Positions 1 through 12,829 of a DNA stretch of 64,000 bases are shown here, piece by piece. Below the pieces are notes generated by a model. That model had not been told where the DNA came from. It ran no database searches and was given only the letters and a program-made list of their open reading frames with translations. The DNA comes from Neurospora tetraspora. Taxonomy: Eukaryota > Ascomycota > Sordariomycetes > Sordariales > Sordariaceae. The stretch lies in contig NW_026944384.1 of NCBI RefSeq assembly GCF_033439725.1, positions 6,200,001 through 6,264,000 of the forward strand, in the 5' to 3' direction. The translations under genes were made by a program, and so were the position numbers. Position 1 is the stretch's first letter, and the number at the start of each line of letters is the position of its first letter.

Positions 1-350
1 GTGCGCTCGCGATCTGGGATGTTGTCGCCATCCCAGTCCTCTGTCTCTCGATATCGGCGCTCGACGTAGGTGGTGCCCTGGCCGGCAGTAGATCGTGGCC
101 GGTCGGGATAGAGACGGTCATCTCTGCGATCAACAACAAGCTCGCCGCCGCTGGGACGACCGAAGAAGCGGCCGTCTAGGCGGGCACCCTGGCGGTCATC
201 GTCGATGACGTCAATCTCGCGCTCATAGACTCTCTCGCGGCTGTGGCTCGGCGCCTGTTTGTAACGGCGAGTGGTTGTCCTTCTGTAGCCCTCGTCGCCC
301 GAAGGAGAAGAATCCCGGGAGTACCGGGTTTCGCGGTAGACCTGGGCCAT
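1..350 (-). CDS. Partial hypothetical Arg-rich protein (5' end only)
   Basis: A minus-strand frame opens at the ATG at 348-350 and runs without a stop off the left edge, giving the first 116 codons. The protein starts MAQVYRETRYSRDSS and is very hydrophilic, with many Arg, Asp, Tyr and Glu. Short charged patches such as YEREIDVIDDD and VERRYRETEDWD alternate with Gly/Pro-containing linkers. No membrane segment or catalytic motif is visible. The layout resembles the N-termini of fungal DUF3824-type proteins with RRY/VERR patches, but that is only an impression. Codon use is C-ending as in the other genes of the window, which supports real coding. The gene-free stretch to the right would hold its 5' UTR and promoter. 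Family not recognised with confidence. Confidence 0.7.
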   Translation of the reverse strand, partial: MAQVYRETRYSRDSSPSGDEGYRRTTTRRYKQAPSHSRERVYEREIDVIDDDRQGARLDGRFFGRPSGGELVVDRRDDRLYPDRPRSTAGQGTTYVERRYRETEDWDGDNIPDRER

Positions 351-2510
351 GTCTCTCTTGTCTCTGGTTTCCGATGACCTGGTGGCCTGAGCTCTTGTGT
401 AATCCGGGGATGGTCAAAGTAGGGAAATATCCACTATAGCTTATAGAGCGTGTAAGTGTTTGTTTAGTACGTTCAGGGGTAGAGATCGATGTTTACCACA
501 ACAACAGCAAAACTCAAAAACTTTCACTTTGGGTATCTGATCAAGTTGCAAAGTAAGAAAATATATGGGAAGAGTCAATATTTTGAGCAAAATCAAGCAA
601 GAAGAGAGAAGTGGGATTGGCAGAGAGGCTGAGTCCTTGGTATAAGAGCAAGAGCCGGGGGGTCAAGTGGGCAAGGAGGGGTGCTATGGTGGAAAGGGTG
701 GGAATGGGGATGGCTGGGTGGGGCTCAGTTACGTCGACGGTGGTCTCGCATATGCTCGCAGGTCTTGGTATGTGAGACCGTATTCTCCTACTACCTGTGA
801 TAGTCATACTACGTAGGTGTATGCCTCGAGATGGTAAAAAATTGATCAGGCAACCTGTTTCTTGTCCGTGGTCCCCTGGCCGGTTGCAAGCCAAGATGTG
901 GGCACATGTACCCTTTTTTGGTCTCTCCATAGGTCAACAGCGCTTGTTTCCATGCTAGCGGGAACCAAGCAGAAGATACGATGATCCGAACGAAAAAACG
1001 TTGAAGGTTGGCCCACGTTTTTAGGGCGGCGCAGTACCTGCGTTGAAGGTCGCCAACTCATGTCTTTCAAACAGCTCTTACAAGGCTGGCCAACTCGAGC
1101 GTTCTGGAACCTTTTGTGTTAGCCATAGGCGGTTGTGAGCTATGAAAGGGTTCGGCAGTCAGAGCTGGTCTGAGTCTGAGTCTGGAGGACGTGATATGTG
1201 ACTAACTCGGGCCCGGGTATCCGTCTGTTGAGAAAGGGAGGTATTTCTTACACATGTGGTTCATAGCAACAGTCTAAACCCTTCAGCTGGCCGATTAGGC
1301 AACCTCGAGATGCTCTTGTCGTGTCAAACTAAACGCCCAACTGCTTTTCCGTGACATGAAGCCAACCTGGTATGCGGCCGGAAGAGACCCTTTCTGCATA
1401 GTTCGGTGACCAGTGTGGATATTCTCCATAGGTATCAGATCAGGAGATGCCGACGTCTTATGGAAGTGTGACTGCTACACACAGATAAGGTGCTTATTGA
1501 GCGAGGGTGACAAGTCCTCGAGACGGACCCGAGGAGACCGACCCTCTTGTCGTTGAAGATTCTCGAACACAGCAGGAGGCAACTTGATGCTTTCTCAGCA
1601 ATATCCATAGCAGCAGGGTGCCGAGAGAGGGTAAGGTGTTCTTCTGTAGGTATCCGTGTCTCTCGAGAGTCCTGGCAAGGCTACTACCTCTAGGGGAGAT
1701 CTCGTGGTGGTACCTGTCTTTTGCCCGGTTGAACAAAACCGGGAGAAACTTCTCGTTTCACCTGGGAGGGACCCTGGTTGCCTCCATGTATCTTTTCTGA
1801 ACAGCCTTGTGACCAGATCAGCACGAGGATGTACAAAATCCAGTGGTTTGTTCGAGTCTGGTCTGTGAGAGTAGAACGGTGACCCATCCCGCCATCCCTC
1901 CCTTGGAGTCCTTGGACGGCATTCGGCGTGTAATGGATGCCTTCGCTCGCTCGCCAATGGCGCAACACTGAAAAGTCTCACGGCGGATGACCCTCGACGG
2001 TGACTTGTGCAGGGCACCTGACGGGATGTTTTTGGTTGGATGATGGATTTGGATTTTGGGATCTGCCCCTCCCCCGCTTTTCTTCTTTCCGTCATCATCT
2101 CCAGCCTTCTGAATCCCTTCATGATCCATCACTGCTCTCTCTTGTTAATTTCACCGACGACGTTAAAGCGAGAAGTCATCCATATCCGGCCCATAATGCA
2201 TCCCACACCTGCAGATTGTTTTCTTTCTCTTCGGATCGCATGGAACTTCCCTTGTTGTCCTTCAGATCTTCGGGACTTCGGGTTGAAATGGAGAGACGAA
2301 TCTGCACAAGTGATGCGCTGAAAAATGACTTGCAGCAGGGGACAACTTCACAAGACCCACTTTTCTTAGAAGCCTGCCGCTTCAACGCTTGTGCCCAAAC
2401 AGAAGGGCATTTCGTCATCGGTTCACAACAGGCCAAGGAAACTAACCATCGCGAAGTCCCTGTCTTTTGTCTTCCATTCTTTGCGGTTGCTTAGACGAAA
2501 ATTATATCCG
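351..2510. other. Gene-free interval next to the RIP block
   Basis: No frame here has convincing codon bias or protein-like composition. Several open stretches of 60-175 codons on both strands overlap each other and look random. Base composition is ordinary up to about 2500 and then falls abruptly into AT-rich DNA. The left part presumably carries the promoter and leader of the gene at the left edge. Confidence 0.6.
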
Positions 2511-5500
2511 TAGATGTGTAAATACTCACATGACCCGACCCTATTACCAAAGCTTCCTAACCCAAGTCGATATACCAAAACCGACCCTATACTGTGAAAA
2601 ATCTCTCATTCGACCCTCGCCCTCTTAATATTTTCTTTCCCTGTAGAAAAATAATTAATCGCTCGTTCGAAGTTCCCTATAAAGAAACAACATTATTCGC
2701 GTTTTTAAGTACTCCTCTTAAACACTAACGATCGTACATCCAAACACGACTGTAAACTAACCGCGACCGACATCTCCTCTTTGCACACAAACAGCTCATA
2801 AATTATTTCTAATATATCCCTGAATTATCTTTATAAAATAGTTAATAATAACATTACTGACGCTAATACCTTAATCATTATTATTAGGCTCAATTTAATT
2901 AAATAGAATAATATAATCTTTATTAAATTATTAACGATATTTGATTTAGAATAAATAGATAATATAACGGCCGAATTCAATAAATTAGAGGAATTGAAGG
3001 ATATAACCCCTCCTAATATATCGATACTAACTGACTTCTTAGTAAGTATAATTAATATATTATTAATATATTTTACATATATCTCTTATTAATCAATAAT
3101 ATAATAATATTAATTATATAAAGGTTAAAATTATAGGTTTAATATTCATTTTATCTAATAGTATTAATTAATACTCTAATTTCGTCTAAACGATATACTA
3201 TACTATAATTATTTTAAAATACCCTAAGTTTTCTATTCTTAATGTAATCTACGTCGTAGATATTAAAGGTTTAATCAAAGCTTAAATTAAAGCCCTATAG
3301 GACGAAGTATATAAAGTAAAATAGTCCGAAATAAATTAGTAATATATATAAGATTAATCCTTAATTAATTTATAATATTATAAATCTAATATTATATAAA
3401 AAGGAAAATAACTACTAAAAATATTTCGTTTAATTATTTAAATAACGCTATATATTATTATAGTACCTATAAATACTTTAATATTAAATATTATAAATAT
3501 TTAGACCCGCGAATTTAATAAGCGTATTAAATAATTAATTGAGTATAGGCGATTAGAATGCGTTAGGAGATATAAGGTTAAAAAGAATCGAAGTTGTTAT
3601 ATAAATTCGTTTAGTATATAAATAAAGTAAATTTTTATTTAAAATATATCCTTAATAATTAGGATTATATTTAAAATTCATTTCTATTTAAATAATTACC
3701 GGCTATAATTACTATTAATTAAAATATTAGAATTCGAAGCCGGGAAAGAGAATACACTTTTTTATTAACCTCCCTAATAACTTTAATTAATATTAATTAT
3801 ACGTTGAATTAATTATTAAAAGGTATTTAAGGGATTCTATATTCGATTTATTATATATTAAAATATATATTAAAACGAACATTATATTAATAAAAAGGAC
3901 ACGCTATAGTAAATAGATCTTTCTTTAATATATTTAGGTTTTATTAAAAACTTATTATTAATAAATTAGAAACCGATTACATTTAAAGCTATAGTACTAT
4001 TAAAATTCGAAATTGTAATATTACTCTTAATTTTTATATTCCAATTAATATTAAAACTATCCTATATATCGTTATAATTTCCTATAGTTAATATGCTTAT
4101 TTACTCCCTCCTTCTAATAAAACCCCTAAATAGATTATCAATAATTTAATACAGGTATTGGAGAGGGTAGGAGATTTTAGTATAATTTAGAATAAGTGAA
4201 TCCGGAGTATATTATTATTAAATTAAGGATAGATTAGAAATTAATTTGTAATTTAGCGACTTTAACCCGTAACCCCAACTTTATTTAATTCTTTAACGAA
4301 TATAATACTAATACTATTAATAAAACTTATACGAATCTTAATAATATTAATAAAGTTCAATTAATAATTAAAAAGTGTTGCGCTCTTATTTAGTTTTTAG
4401 GAGTTTCGAACCTTAAAATTATGCTATAGGAGTATTAATTAAAATACTAAAATTTAAATATTTGTATAAATTTATATATCAGGGATTTATTAGGGATAAA
4501 GTGTTGACCTTTTTTTTTAAATAATATATTTAGCAGATTCTTAACGATGGGATTAATTTTATAATTATTTGTTTCTTTAAAGAATAGGTAGAATTCTTTT
4601 GTAAAGGTTTTGTTAGATTTTTCGAATTGAATATAAATTATAAATATTTTTCCGGTATAGAAAATAGGGAGTTTATTTAGGATTTCTATTTAAAATAGTT
4701 CAGACGATATAAATTATTAAATTATTCCGAATTTATCCCCAATAGATGTTTAATTCCGATAGCTATCCTTTTTGTCCGGATTTTTACTAATACCAAGTCG
4801 CCGAAAATATACGCCCTTACTTTTAAAATAGTATTTAAAATCTTTAAAATCGATTATAAATATATAATTAAGTAGCGGGAATTATTTAAAAAAAGGTTTT
4901 TATAATATTATTATAAATTGAAACTTTGAAGTAACTATAGGTATATTATTTTATTTTAAGATTTTTCTATAATATATTTTTATTAGTTCCTTAATTAATT
5001 AATATAAGTTTTTCGGCGTATATTTCTAAAATAAATCCTTACCTTCGTAAAGTTATATATTTCGCTCGCCGTATAGTACGATTTTATTATATTTATTTTA
5101 CGCGTAGTATTGAAAGGTATGTAAAGAATAATCTTTAATTTCGTTAATAAATAGAAGGGTTATTTATATATTGAACCTTTAATAAATATATATAATTTTA
5201 TTTTTATTTAAAATGTAAATTAAAGATTATTTGTAATCATTTTTGGATTTATTTAGGATAGATTTTAAATAGAGCCTTAATTAATTATTTCATAAATAAT
5301 TCGCGGGAAGGAATTCGGAATTAAGTTTAGAATAAAATTATCCTAATTATTCGCGCTAGGTATAATTGCGTTTACTCTAATATAAATTAAGAAATATAAG
5401 ATATATTTCAATTAAATACTAATACGGTTGAAATATTATATTAATAATTCTATTATTAGAATAATTGGTTTATATCGCTACTTCTTTATATTTACACGTA

Positions 5501-6072
5501 AATTATTAATAAATATTTATTATTAATATATTATAATTAATTTACTAGTAGGAATATTAAATTCGATTGCTGTTTTATGGTATATAAATAAATTTGGATA
5601 AAATATAGTATTAAATTCGGGTATCGAACTAATTTATTAATAGATCGATTAATTATAATATAACGAAGGCAGATAGTAAATTAATAATAAATTAATAATT
5701 TATCCAATGTACTAGTAGTTAATTTAATATAGATAAATAGAAGAGGGATAGTACGTTTATAATAGAGAAGGTAGTTAAAAAAATATTAATTTTCCTTAAT
5801 TTAATAACCCCTCTTCGTCTTTTAGCTCCTCCTTTTATTTCTATTCTTTAAAATAGAATAAGATTAATATTTAATAATTCCTTGATTATATTATTATTTT
5901 AAACCTTTGATGATTATTAACCTTTTATAGAGGCTATATCTTTTAATATTAATATTCTAAAGTTAAATTTAAATATATTTTAAACAAATTAGTAAAACGT
6001 CCTTAGAAATTTAATATATATACTAGACGTCGATTATTTTAAACGCTTACTTTACGGTTATAAATGTTAATT

Positions 6073-6264
6073 CAAAGGGTAAGAGAAGTATAGGCCGAGG
6101 AGAGAGATAGAGAATTAGCGCGCGCTATCGAATTTAAAAATACATTTACAAGGTAAATAGAAGCGGAAATTGCAAATATCAGAATACAAAAAGAAAATAT
6201 TGAAGCGTAAATAAAACTATTTCAATTAATACAGGAGAGTAAATTTTAAAAATAAAAAGTATTT
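6073..6264 (+). pseudogene. RIP-broken coiled-coil coding relic
   Basis: In the frame starting at 6073 the plus strand reads a charged, helix-forming stretch (QRVREV, then AEERDRELARAIEF, then IEAEIANIRIQKENIEA) interrupted only by TAA and TAG. Each interruption is explained by C-to-T change of CAA or CAG. The composition, rich in Glu, Lys, Arg, Ile and Ala, suggests a coiled coil of the kind found in Gag-like or other structural proteins. The parent protein is not recognised. Confidence 0.45.
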
Positions 6265-6802
6265 ATTTTAATTATTAACGCAATTTATATACTCCCTATA
6301 AATAATTTACTTTCGTTAAGTAATATACTATATATAATTGCGGGTTTATATAAGAATTTAAAGTAAATAATAATATTTATACGTTTATAGGGCTACCCTT
6401 ATAGAAACCTCCCTATATACAGTTAATCCTACCTTTATATAACCGGAGATATTATAATAATTACAATTATTAAATATTTATTATATTATTATAATTAATA
6501 AACGTAAAAAATAAATAGTTATAAGGAGAATCAAGATACCTTTATTAAATATTTAGAACGCCCTATATGAATTTTTACTTAAAATGTATTGTTTTTCTAT
6601 ACAGAAGGTCTAGTTTGGTTAGTATCCTATAGTATTTACTTTCTTCGAAATAGATTTATATACGTAAGGTATAAAACCCCCCCGGGTCGTCCCTTCTTAT
6701 CTCTCTTCTTCCTCCTTCTTATAATTCGCGCCTTTTTTTTATTTTTTTATAGAAATAATTTATTAGAACCCCTTAATCGATATTTTATTACTCTATATAA
6801 AT

Positions 6803-6916
6803 AAATTTATAATTATGGTCGAACGATAAAATTTTTATGTAGAGAAATAATATCTAAGTAAATTTATAATTATAATTAAATAATAAGGTTTCTACACGGA
6901 GAAATAATATATTATA
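6803..6916 (+). repeat. 57-bp tandem duplication (two units, 19-codon period)
   Basis: Two adjacent units begin with the same AAATTTATAATTAT at 6803 and 6860 and each ends with a copy of the recurrent motif (6832 and 6889). The period of 57 bp is exactly 19 codons. In the plus-strand frame both units read K-F-I-I near the start and F-Y-V/T-E-K-stop-Y near the end. Every stop is TAA, so a former 19-residue protein repeat is likely. Confidence 0.6.
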
Positions 6917-7551
6917 GACGATTCCAATATGGATAGTAATTAGAATACTATCCGGTCCGGGCAAATTAATATAATAAAGAATTTTAATCCGAACCTCCTT
7001 TCAGTTTTTTTCAACAGTATTAATTTTGTAATATTATCCTACTTCTATTACCCCCCCTTCTCTTAGTATCGCCTAAATAATAATGAGTAGGTTAAGAAAT
7101 ATAAGAAAGATTATTACAAAAATATATTAGTTAATAAAGGATATTTATTCTACGCTGGCTATTATAATATAAAGATAATTATATTATAATTTAATTTTAG
7201 TAATAATATTAAAATTCTTAGTTACTATAAGGGAAATAATATATACCCGGTTATCTACATTACCCCCGAACCTATTAATAATAAATACCGACGAGAGGAA
7301 TTACTATCGCTCTTTAAAATTTTATTATTTAAATAGATTATTATATTTAAGTTAAGAGTAAAAGCCTTTTATAAGGTTGAAATTATCGTTAGTATATTAA
7401 AGTATATTAATATATATACTTTAGTACAATATATTGAATACGAATATATATATCCTTCATATTAAAACTTTATTTACCCTTTCTTTATAGAGAAATAATA
7501 TCCCCCTTCTTATATTAATTCGTTGGTTTATATCTAGTAGCGAATACTTTT

Positions 7552-7736
7552 TGTGACGGCGCTGGCAGTCAGCGACCCACATGTGGGTCCCGCTGTCGCT
7601 TGTGCGACCAGGGTATTTATTTGGGTTTGCACGCTTGTATCTAGTTCTCCTCCTCTTTTCTTCTCCCCATCTGAAATCTTCTGTCATAGATGGAATCTTA
7701 GCTTTGCCTTCGACCCTCCCATACTATGCCCTTGCA
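7552..7736 (+). mobile_element. Solo LTR candidate A (185 bp, not RIP-mutated)
   Basis: An island of normal base composition lies inside the AT-rich block. It starts TGTGACGGCGCTGGCA and ends CTTGCA, so it has the TG...CA ends of an LTR. It is flanked on both sides by the same five bases CTTTT (7547-7551 and 7737-7741), as expected of an integrase target duplication. A perfect 16-bp palindrome lies at 7574-7589 and a TATA-like TATTTATT at 7614-7621, followed by pyrimidine-rich DNA as in LTR promoters. The T-rich flank weakens the value of the CTTTT match. The 5' end resembles that of candidate B read on the minus strand. An alternative is a short single-copy remnant that escaped RIP. Confidence 0.5.
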
Positions 7737-9181
7737 CTTTTAATCCTTTTATATATTTAAAAATTTCCTACGAATTCGGTAATGAGTTTTAGACCGGCGC
7801 AATCTTCGATAATTAGATTAATATATTAAAAGGTTTTCCCGAATATTTTTATAATAAATAATACGGGTATATTTTAATAATTATAATATAATAGGACGAG
7901 TTGACCTATATTTTATATATAATTCGGATTAGGGATTTAAAGAGCCTTACTAAATAATAGCGATCGTTAATACACTAATAGAAAATTTATATAATAATAA
8001 CGTTTTATGCTATATACTTAACGTATTTTAAAATATTTTATATTGGAATTAATTAGTTTGGGGAGTTCTAATACATTTAGGACTCCTATAATAAGTAGAG
8101 TAAGAAAAGTTATTGGGGAGGTTTTTCCGCCGATAATTAAGTATATATTATAATATATTATATTTATATTATCGGTCGTTATACTACGAAGAATTACTAT
8201 TTGGCCGGTTATAACGGTATATAATTTAGAAAAGCTATATTTTATTAAATTATTTCCCTAAATGACCGGCCGGGGATTTTAAATTATAAGGGGTATAAAA
8301 GATCGATACATAATTTCGTTTAAATTGCTATTAACCGACTATATTTAATAGCATAGGATAGCCTTAAGGCTATTGACGACCTTTCGGACTTCGATAAATT
8401 TCGGGTATTAATTTAAAATTTAAATTACTTAGAAAAGTTAATATATAATTTAGTTACTTTCTAATAATTAGGCCAGATTTGTTTAAAATTATTAAGGCGG
8501 AAGAAGTTTATTAAGAGTTAGAAGGATTGGTTAATTTACTAAAGCGCGTAGTAATTTTCCGATTTATATTTTAAAGTATCGATTCTAATTTTGGAATTAA
8601 TATTTAAAATTTTATTCGTATAGCTTATAATGTTTATTTGAAACCGCTCCGGCTACATTTATTAATTGATTATATTAATAGAAGGTAATATATTATTTAA
8701 TATAGATTAAATATATTCTATGTTCCTTAATAAAGGTAATTTAAAATATTATATATAGCGCGACGAAAATAGTAAAGTTTACGAAAAATCTATATAGCGG
8801 TTAAAAGAAAGTATAATTATTTATTAGGAGAGGTTAGGGTACGAAACCGAAGTTCGTAATAAAAATATAGATAGGTGGAATTAATACGCTAAAGAATAAT
8901 AAAAATACGGTTTTATTATAATTTAATTATAATAATATAGTTATTTATTTAAGAAGTAATATTATAATTGAATTACCAATTTAGTATATGATGCGATAAT
9001 TAGTTGAGGTCGCTTTATTAATAGGAATTAAATATACCCGTCCGAAGCGAGTAAATTTATAGATTTCGCTACTTTAAAGGGTTAGTATAATTAGGTAAAT
9101 TGGGATTTGGGCAGTGAAACCCGACTTTTATTACTATATTAATTTATTAGTAAATTCATTCGGTATTTATTCCTATTCGCG

Positions 9182-9315
9182 CCTCCTTATACTTTTTCTG
9201 TAGAAAAACTATTCGAAGCCATTATATACTATTTATTTTTATTTTTACCTCCTTAGACTTTCTTTATAGAAAAATAATTTAAAGCCGTTATATATTAATT
9301 TCGCAGTTTAAATAT
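9182..9315 (+). repeat. 66-bp tandem duplication (two units, 22-codon period)
   Basis: Units starting CCTCCTTATAC (9182) and CCTCCTTAGAC (9248) are 66 bp apart and stay similar through the recurrent motif and a following (A/G)AAGCC(A/G)TTATATA segment. In one plus-strand frame they read P-P-Y-T-F-S-V-E-K-L-F-E-A and P-P-stop-T-F-F-I-E-K-stop-F-K-A. Both stops fit mutated Gln codons. This is a diverged coding duplication. Confidence 0.55.
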
Positions 9316-12300
9316 ATATATTATTCGCCAATTTAAATCGAGCCTTTTAAAAGCTACTATATTAGTTAATATTATTAGTATTAGAAAGATTATTATATAT
9401 ATAATAGTAATCTATATATATACGAATAAAGTCTAAAATAATTATAATAAAGGGATTCTTATTCCAGTATACTTATTATTAATTTTAATATTAATTTTAT
9501 TTATCGTATAAACTTTTTACGAATATATTACGATATTCGGCGATATATTGACTTTTAAATGCTTTTATAATTATAGGGTAATTATGAGCGTAAGAGACCC
9601 GCGGGTATAAATAATATTTATTTAAATAAAATTCGATAAATTTATATAAGATACGGTTAATAGTTAAAACGATATTAAAACGGCGCGTATTATTATTTTG
9701 GCGGCCGTCCTAACGTGCTACCGTCGTTGGGTAGATAAATATATATAGAAAGATGATAGAAAACCGGAGGATTCGTACGAGTTACGTAGCGTAATCTCCA
9801 TTAATACGCCTATTTAGTCCGGTAAATTTATTAAAAAGGTTGCGATTAGAAAAGCTTATATAGGGAAGGGTATTATTAAGAAGGGGTTTAAAAAAGTTAT
9901 TATAAAGAAAAGTATTTTTAAGACCGTTATTTAGTTTAATTTCAAGGAAGATAAAGATATCGACGATAATTTGTTAGAAGTGTATTTGGTTGAAGAGGAA
10001 ATCGATAAAATAAGGGATATAAACGAATAAGTTTTTTTATAGAGAAATAACGCGCTATATTAAAACTATTTTAGATTAATATATATAGAAACCTTATTTT
10101 GGATAATAAGATTAGAAAATAAGTCTAATTCCGCTACGAATTACGGATAATTAGGGTAGAAGGTATTAAATTCTACCGGATTATTTATAACGAAGTATAA
10201 TTTTTACGAAATTAAAATTCCGTAATATAGCAGTAAATTAAATTTATATTTAAATATAATATTATTTTCGTATTGGTAACGCTTTTTTTAAATTATATTA
10301 TTAATTTAAATATTTTCGTTAAAATAGTTTAGGATAACGCTAGTATCCTTATTATAATTTCCGATATTATAGAAGGATAAGTTTTAATATAATTAGAGAG
10401 TTTTAATTATTCCCTTAGGATTTCTAATTATTAGTTCTACAATAATATTCTATATTATATATTTATATTTTTATAAAAAGTCGAATAGGAATGGAGGTTT
10501 AAATAGTAGGCCCTTTTAGACTATACCTAAACTTTTATTACGGATACCGGCGGAGTAGTATCGGCGGATATTACTAATATTATTTCCGGTTATAAATATA
10601 TTTAATTACTTTATAGAATAACTATTATAAGTATATTATTAAATAGCCTTATAATTTACCCTTCGGCGATTATCCTACTAATAATAATTAAGTACGTAGG
10701 ATTCGGATATTAATACTTCGCTAATATGATATTACTTTTAACTGACGGAATATTAAAGTAAATTTACGTCGATACGATTATTATAGACGGTGATAGCGAC
10801 GGTAATAAAATAGGTTTGAAAGGATTAAAGATAGCGTATATTTATGCTATATAGTATTTCGCTTAGGATTATTATATTCAGAAGCTCTTCGGTATTTATA
10901 ATAAAATTATAAATATTCCAGCAATATAAATATAGAATTTTTTAAATTATAATTTAGGGTTCCTTACTAGTAGTAATATTATTAGCGACGACGATAATGA
11001 AATCGCTACGAAGTTCAGTATAAAAACCATCGAAACGTTAATTAAATCGAATTTTAATAAGTGTTTAATATATATTTTCGCCTAATTTAATTAGGACTCT
11101 AATAATTGGCCCCCTATTAAACCGGGACGAATAATAGAATTTAATTATTTAAAGTCGCTTTTTTGGGCTTAGATTGTTTAATAGTATTTTTAATAGAAAT
11201 TATAGTAGAAGTATATTCTTATTATAATTAATTCCCCTTAGATATAAATATAAATAATACTTCCGGGAAATTTTATTATAGTATTAAATTAATATTTTAA
11301 TAGGATGCTCGTAGCTATTTTAGAAAAGTGTGATTTTATTACTTAATATATCTATTCTTAATAAATATAATTAGAGTAGATTACTATTATTATTAATTGG
11401 AGTTCGTTATATACGGATATTAATATCCTAATCCTTAATTCTAGTATTAATATAGTCAGTTTGAACGTATATCGGTAATATTATATCGTTATTAGTTTCT
11501 CCTTTATATAGAGCGTCCCTACAATCCTATTATATATTAGCTGCCTATTCTGTATTAAGTAAATAGAATTAATAAAATAATATTTTCTTATTATTTATAG
11601 GATTGTTAGTTATTAGTAAGAAGAGTGTATTATATATAAGGTTAGTATTTCTTTCCCTATAGAGAAATAATACGATTTTTTATTGATATATTTTAGTAGG
11701 TATATTCTTTATAATTAAAAATTAGGATTTAATATATTAAGAATTCGTATTTACGGATTATTTTAGCGTACGAAGTTACTAAGGTGTTAGTATCCTATAA
11801 ATTTAATAGGTATTTATAAGTAACCTCCTTTCTTTAAAATATAAATAATTATTATATTATTTATATTATTCGAATTGGAAATATATATTCGTCTATTATT
11901 TCTTTATATACCCGGGACCTTTACGGGTTTAAGGCCGATTTAATTTATAAATATCCTTTAGAAATACTTTCTATTTTCGGTTTAATATTCATCGAATTTT
12001 ATTTTTATAATTAGCCCAATACAATTTCAACGCTAAAATAGTTGGTCGAAATCGCTTAATAATTTATCGATTAAATCGAAATCGTTTCGAAATTAGTCGA
12101 TTAAATTAATTTTATTTAGTAGTTTATTGAATATATTATATAGTATTAATAATTATAAAAGAAGAGGAGGTTATTTTTAATCGGCTTAGTAAATATTCTA
12201 ATTAGAAAAGCGAAGGATAACGTTTATAAACGCTTTGTTATTTAAAGTAAATTCGTAGACGAAATTAATTAAATTAATATTAAAATCGAAAACGACAAAT

Positions 12301-12498
12301 GATTAAATACTTTTACGAGGCGGCGATAGTAAATTAGTAATTCGGTATTAGGCTTTAGTAACGCTATTGAAACTTCAGCTTTTACCTTTTAAATATAGTA
12401 TTAATAGGGGTAGAAATTTATTCGTACTAGCTTTTAAGCGGCGGCATTTGGGCACCAACAGCGTTTTTAATACATTTAACGGGTAAAATTCGGAATCG

Positions 12499-12808
12499 AT
12501 AGGTTTTTCTACGGAAAAAGAAGGTAATTACCCTAACATATCTTTATTACCTACGGGTTTATATAAACGATAATAAATTAATAGGTAATATATTTCTATT
12601 GAAAGTACAATAATTATAGATACTAGTTTTATTGAGAGTACGGTGATTGTAAATACTAGTTTTACTGCGAAGAAAGTAATTATAGATACTAGTCTTATAG
12701 AAATAGATTTTTCTATAGAGAAAGAAGGTAATTACTTTAATTTACTTTTGTTATTTACAGGCTTACGTAAACGATATTAAATTAACAAGTAATATATTTC
12801 TATTAAAT
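12499..12808 (+). repeat. 204-bp spaced duplication with internal ~33-bp repeats
   Basis: Two related segments of about 110 bp, beginning near 12499 and 12703, each run from the recurrent motif through GAAGGTAATTAC, an ACAGG/ACGGG-TT stretch and AAACGATA to TAATATATTTCTATT. Their offset of 204 bp is 68 codons. Between them about three repeats of around 33 bp read E-S-T-x-I-x-D/N-T-S-F in the plus frame with no stop. This is among the longest stop-free coding relics in the block. Confidence 0.55.
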
Positions 12809-12829
12809 TTAAAATAATTAAGGAAATTT

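Noticed and set aside
1595-2494. Open stretches of 164-175 codons on both strands
   Set aside because: They overlap each other in opposite frames, have no family-like sequence and lie in a leader or promoter-type region.
7457-7792. Open stretches of 76-79 codons on both strands in the AT-rich block
   Set aside because: They exist only because the unmutated 185-bp island lacks stops, and they extend into RIPed DNA on both sides.
8212-8275. GGCCGGTTAT / ATGACCGGCC inverted repeat in the RIP block
   Set aside because: Only 10 bp per arm with one mismatch, no target duplication and no other transposon feature.
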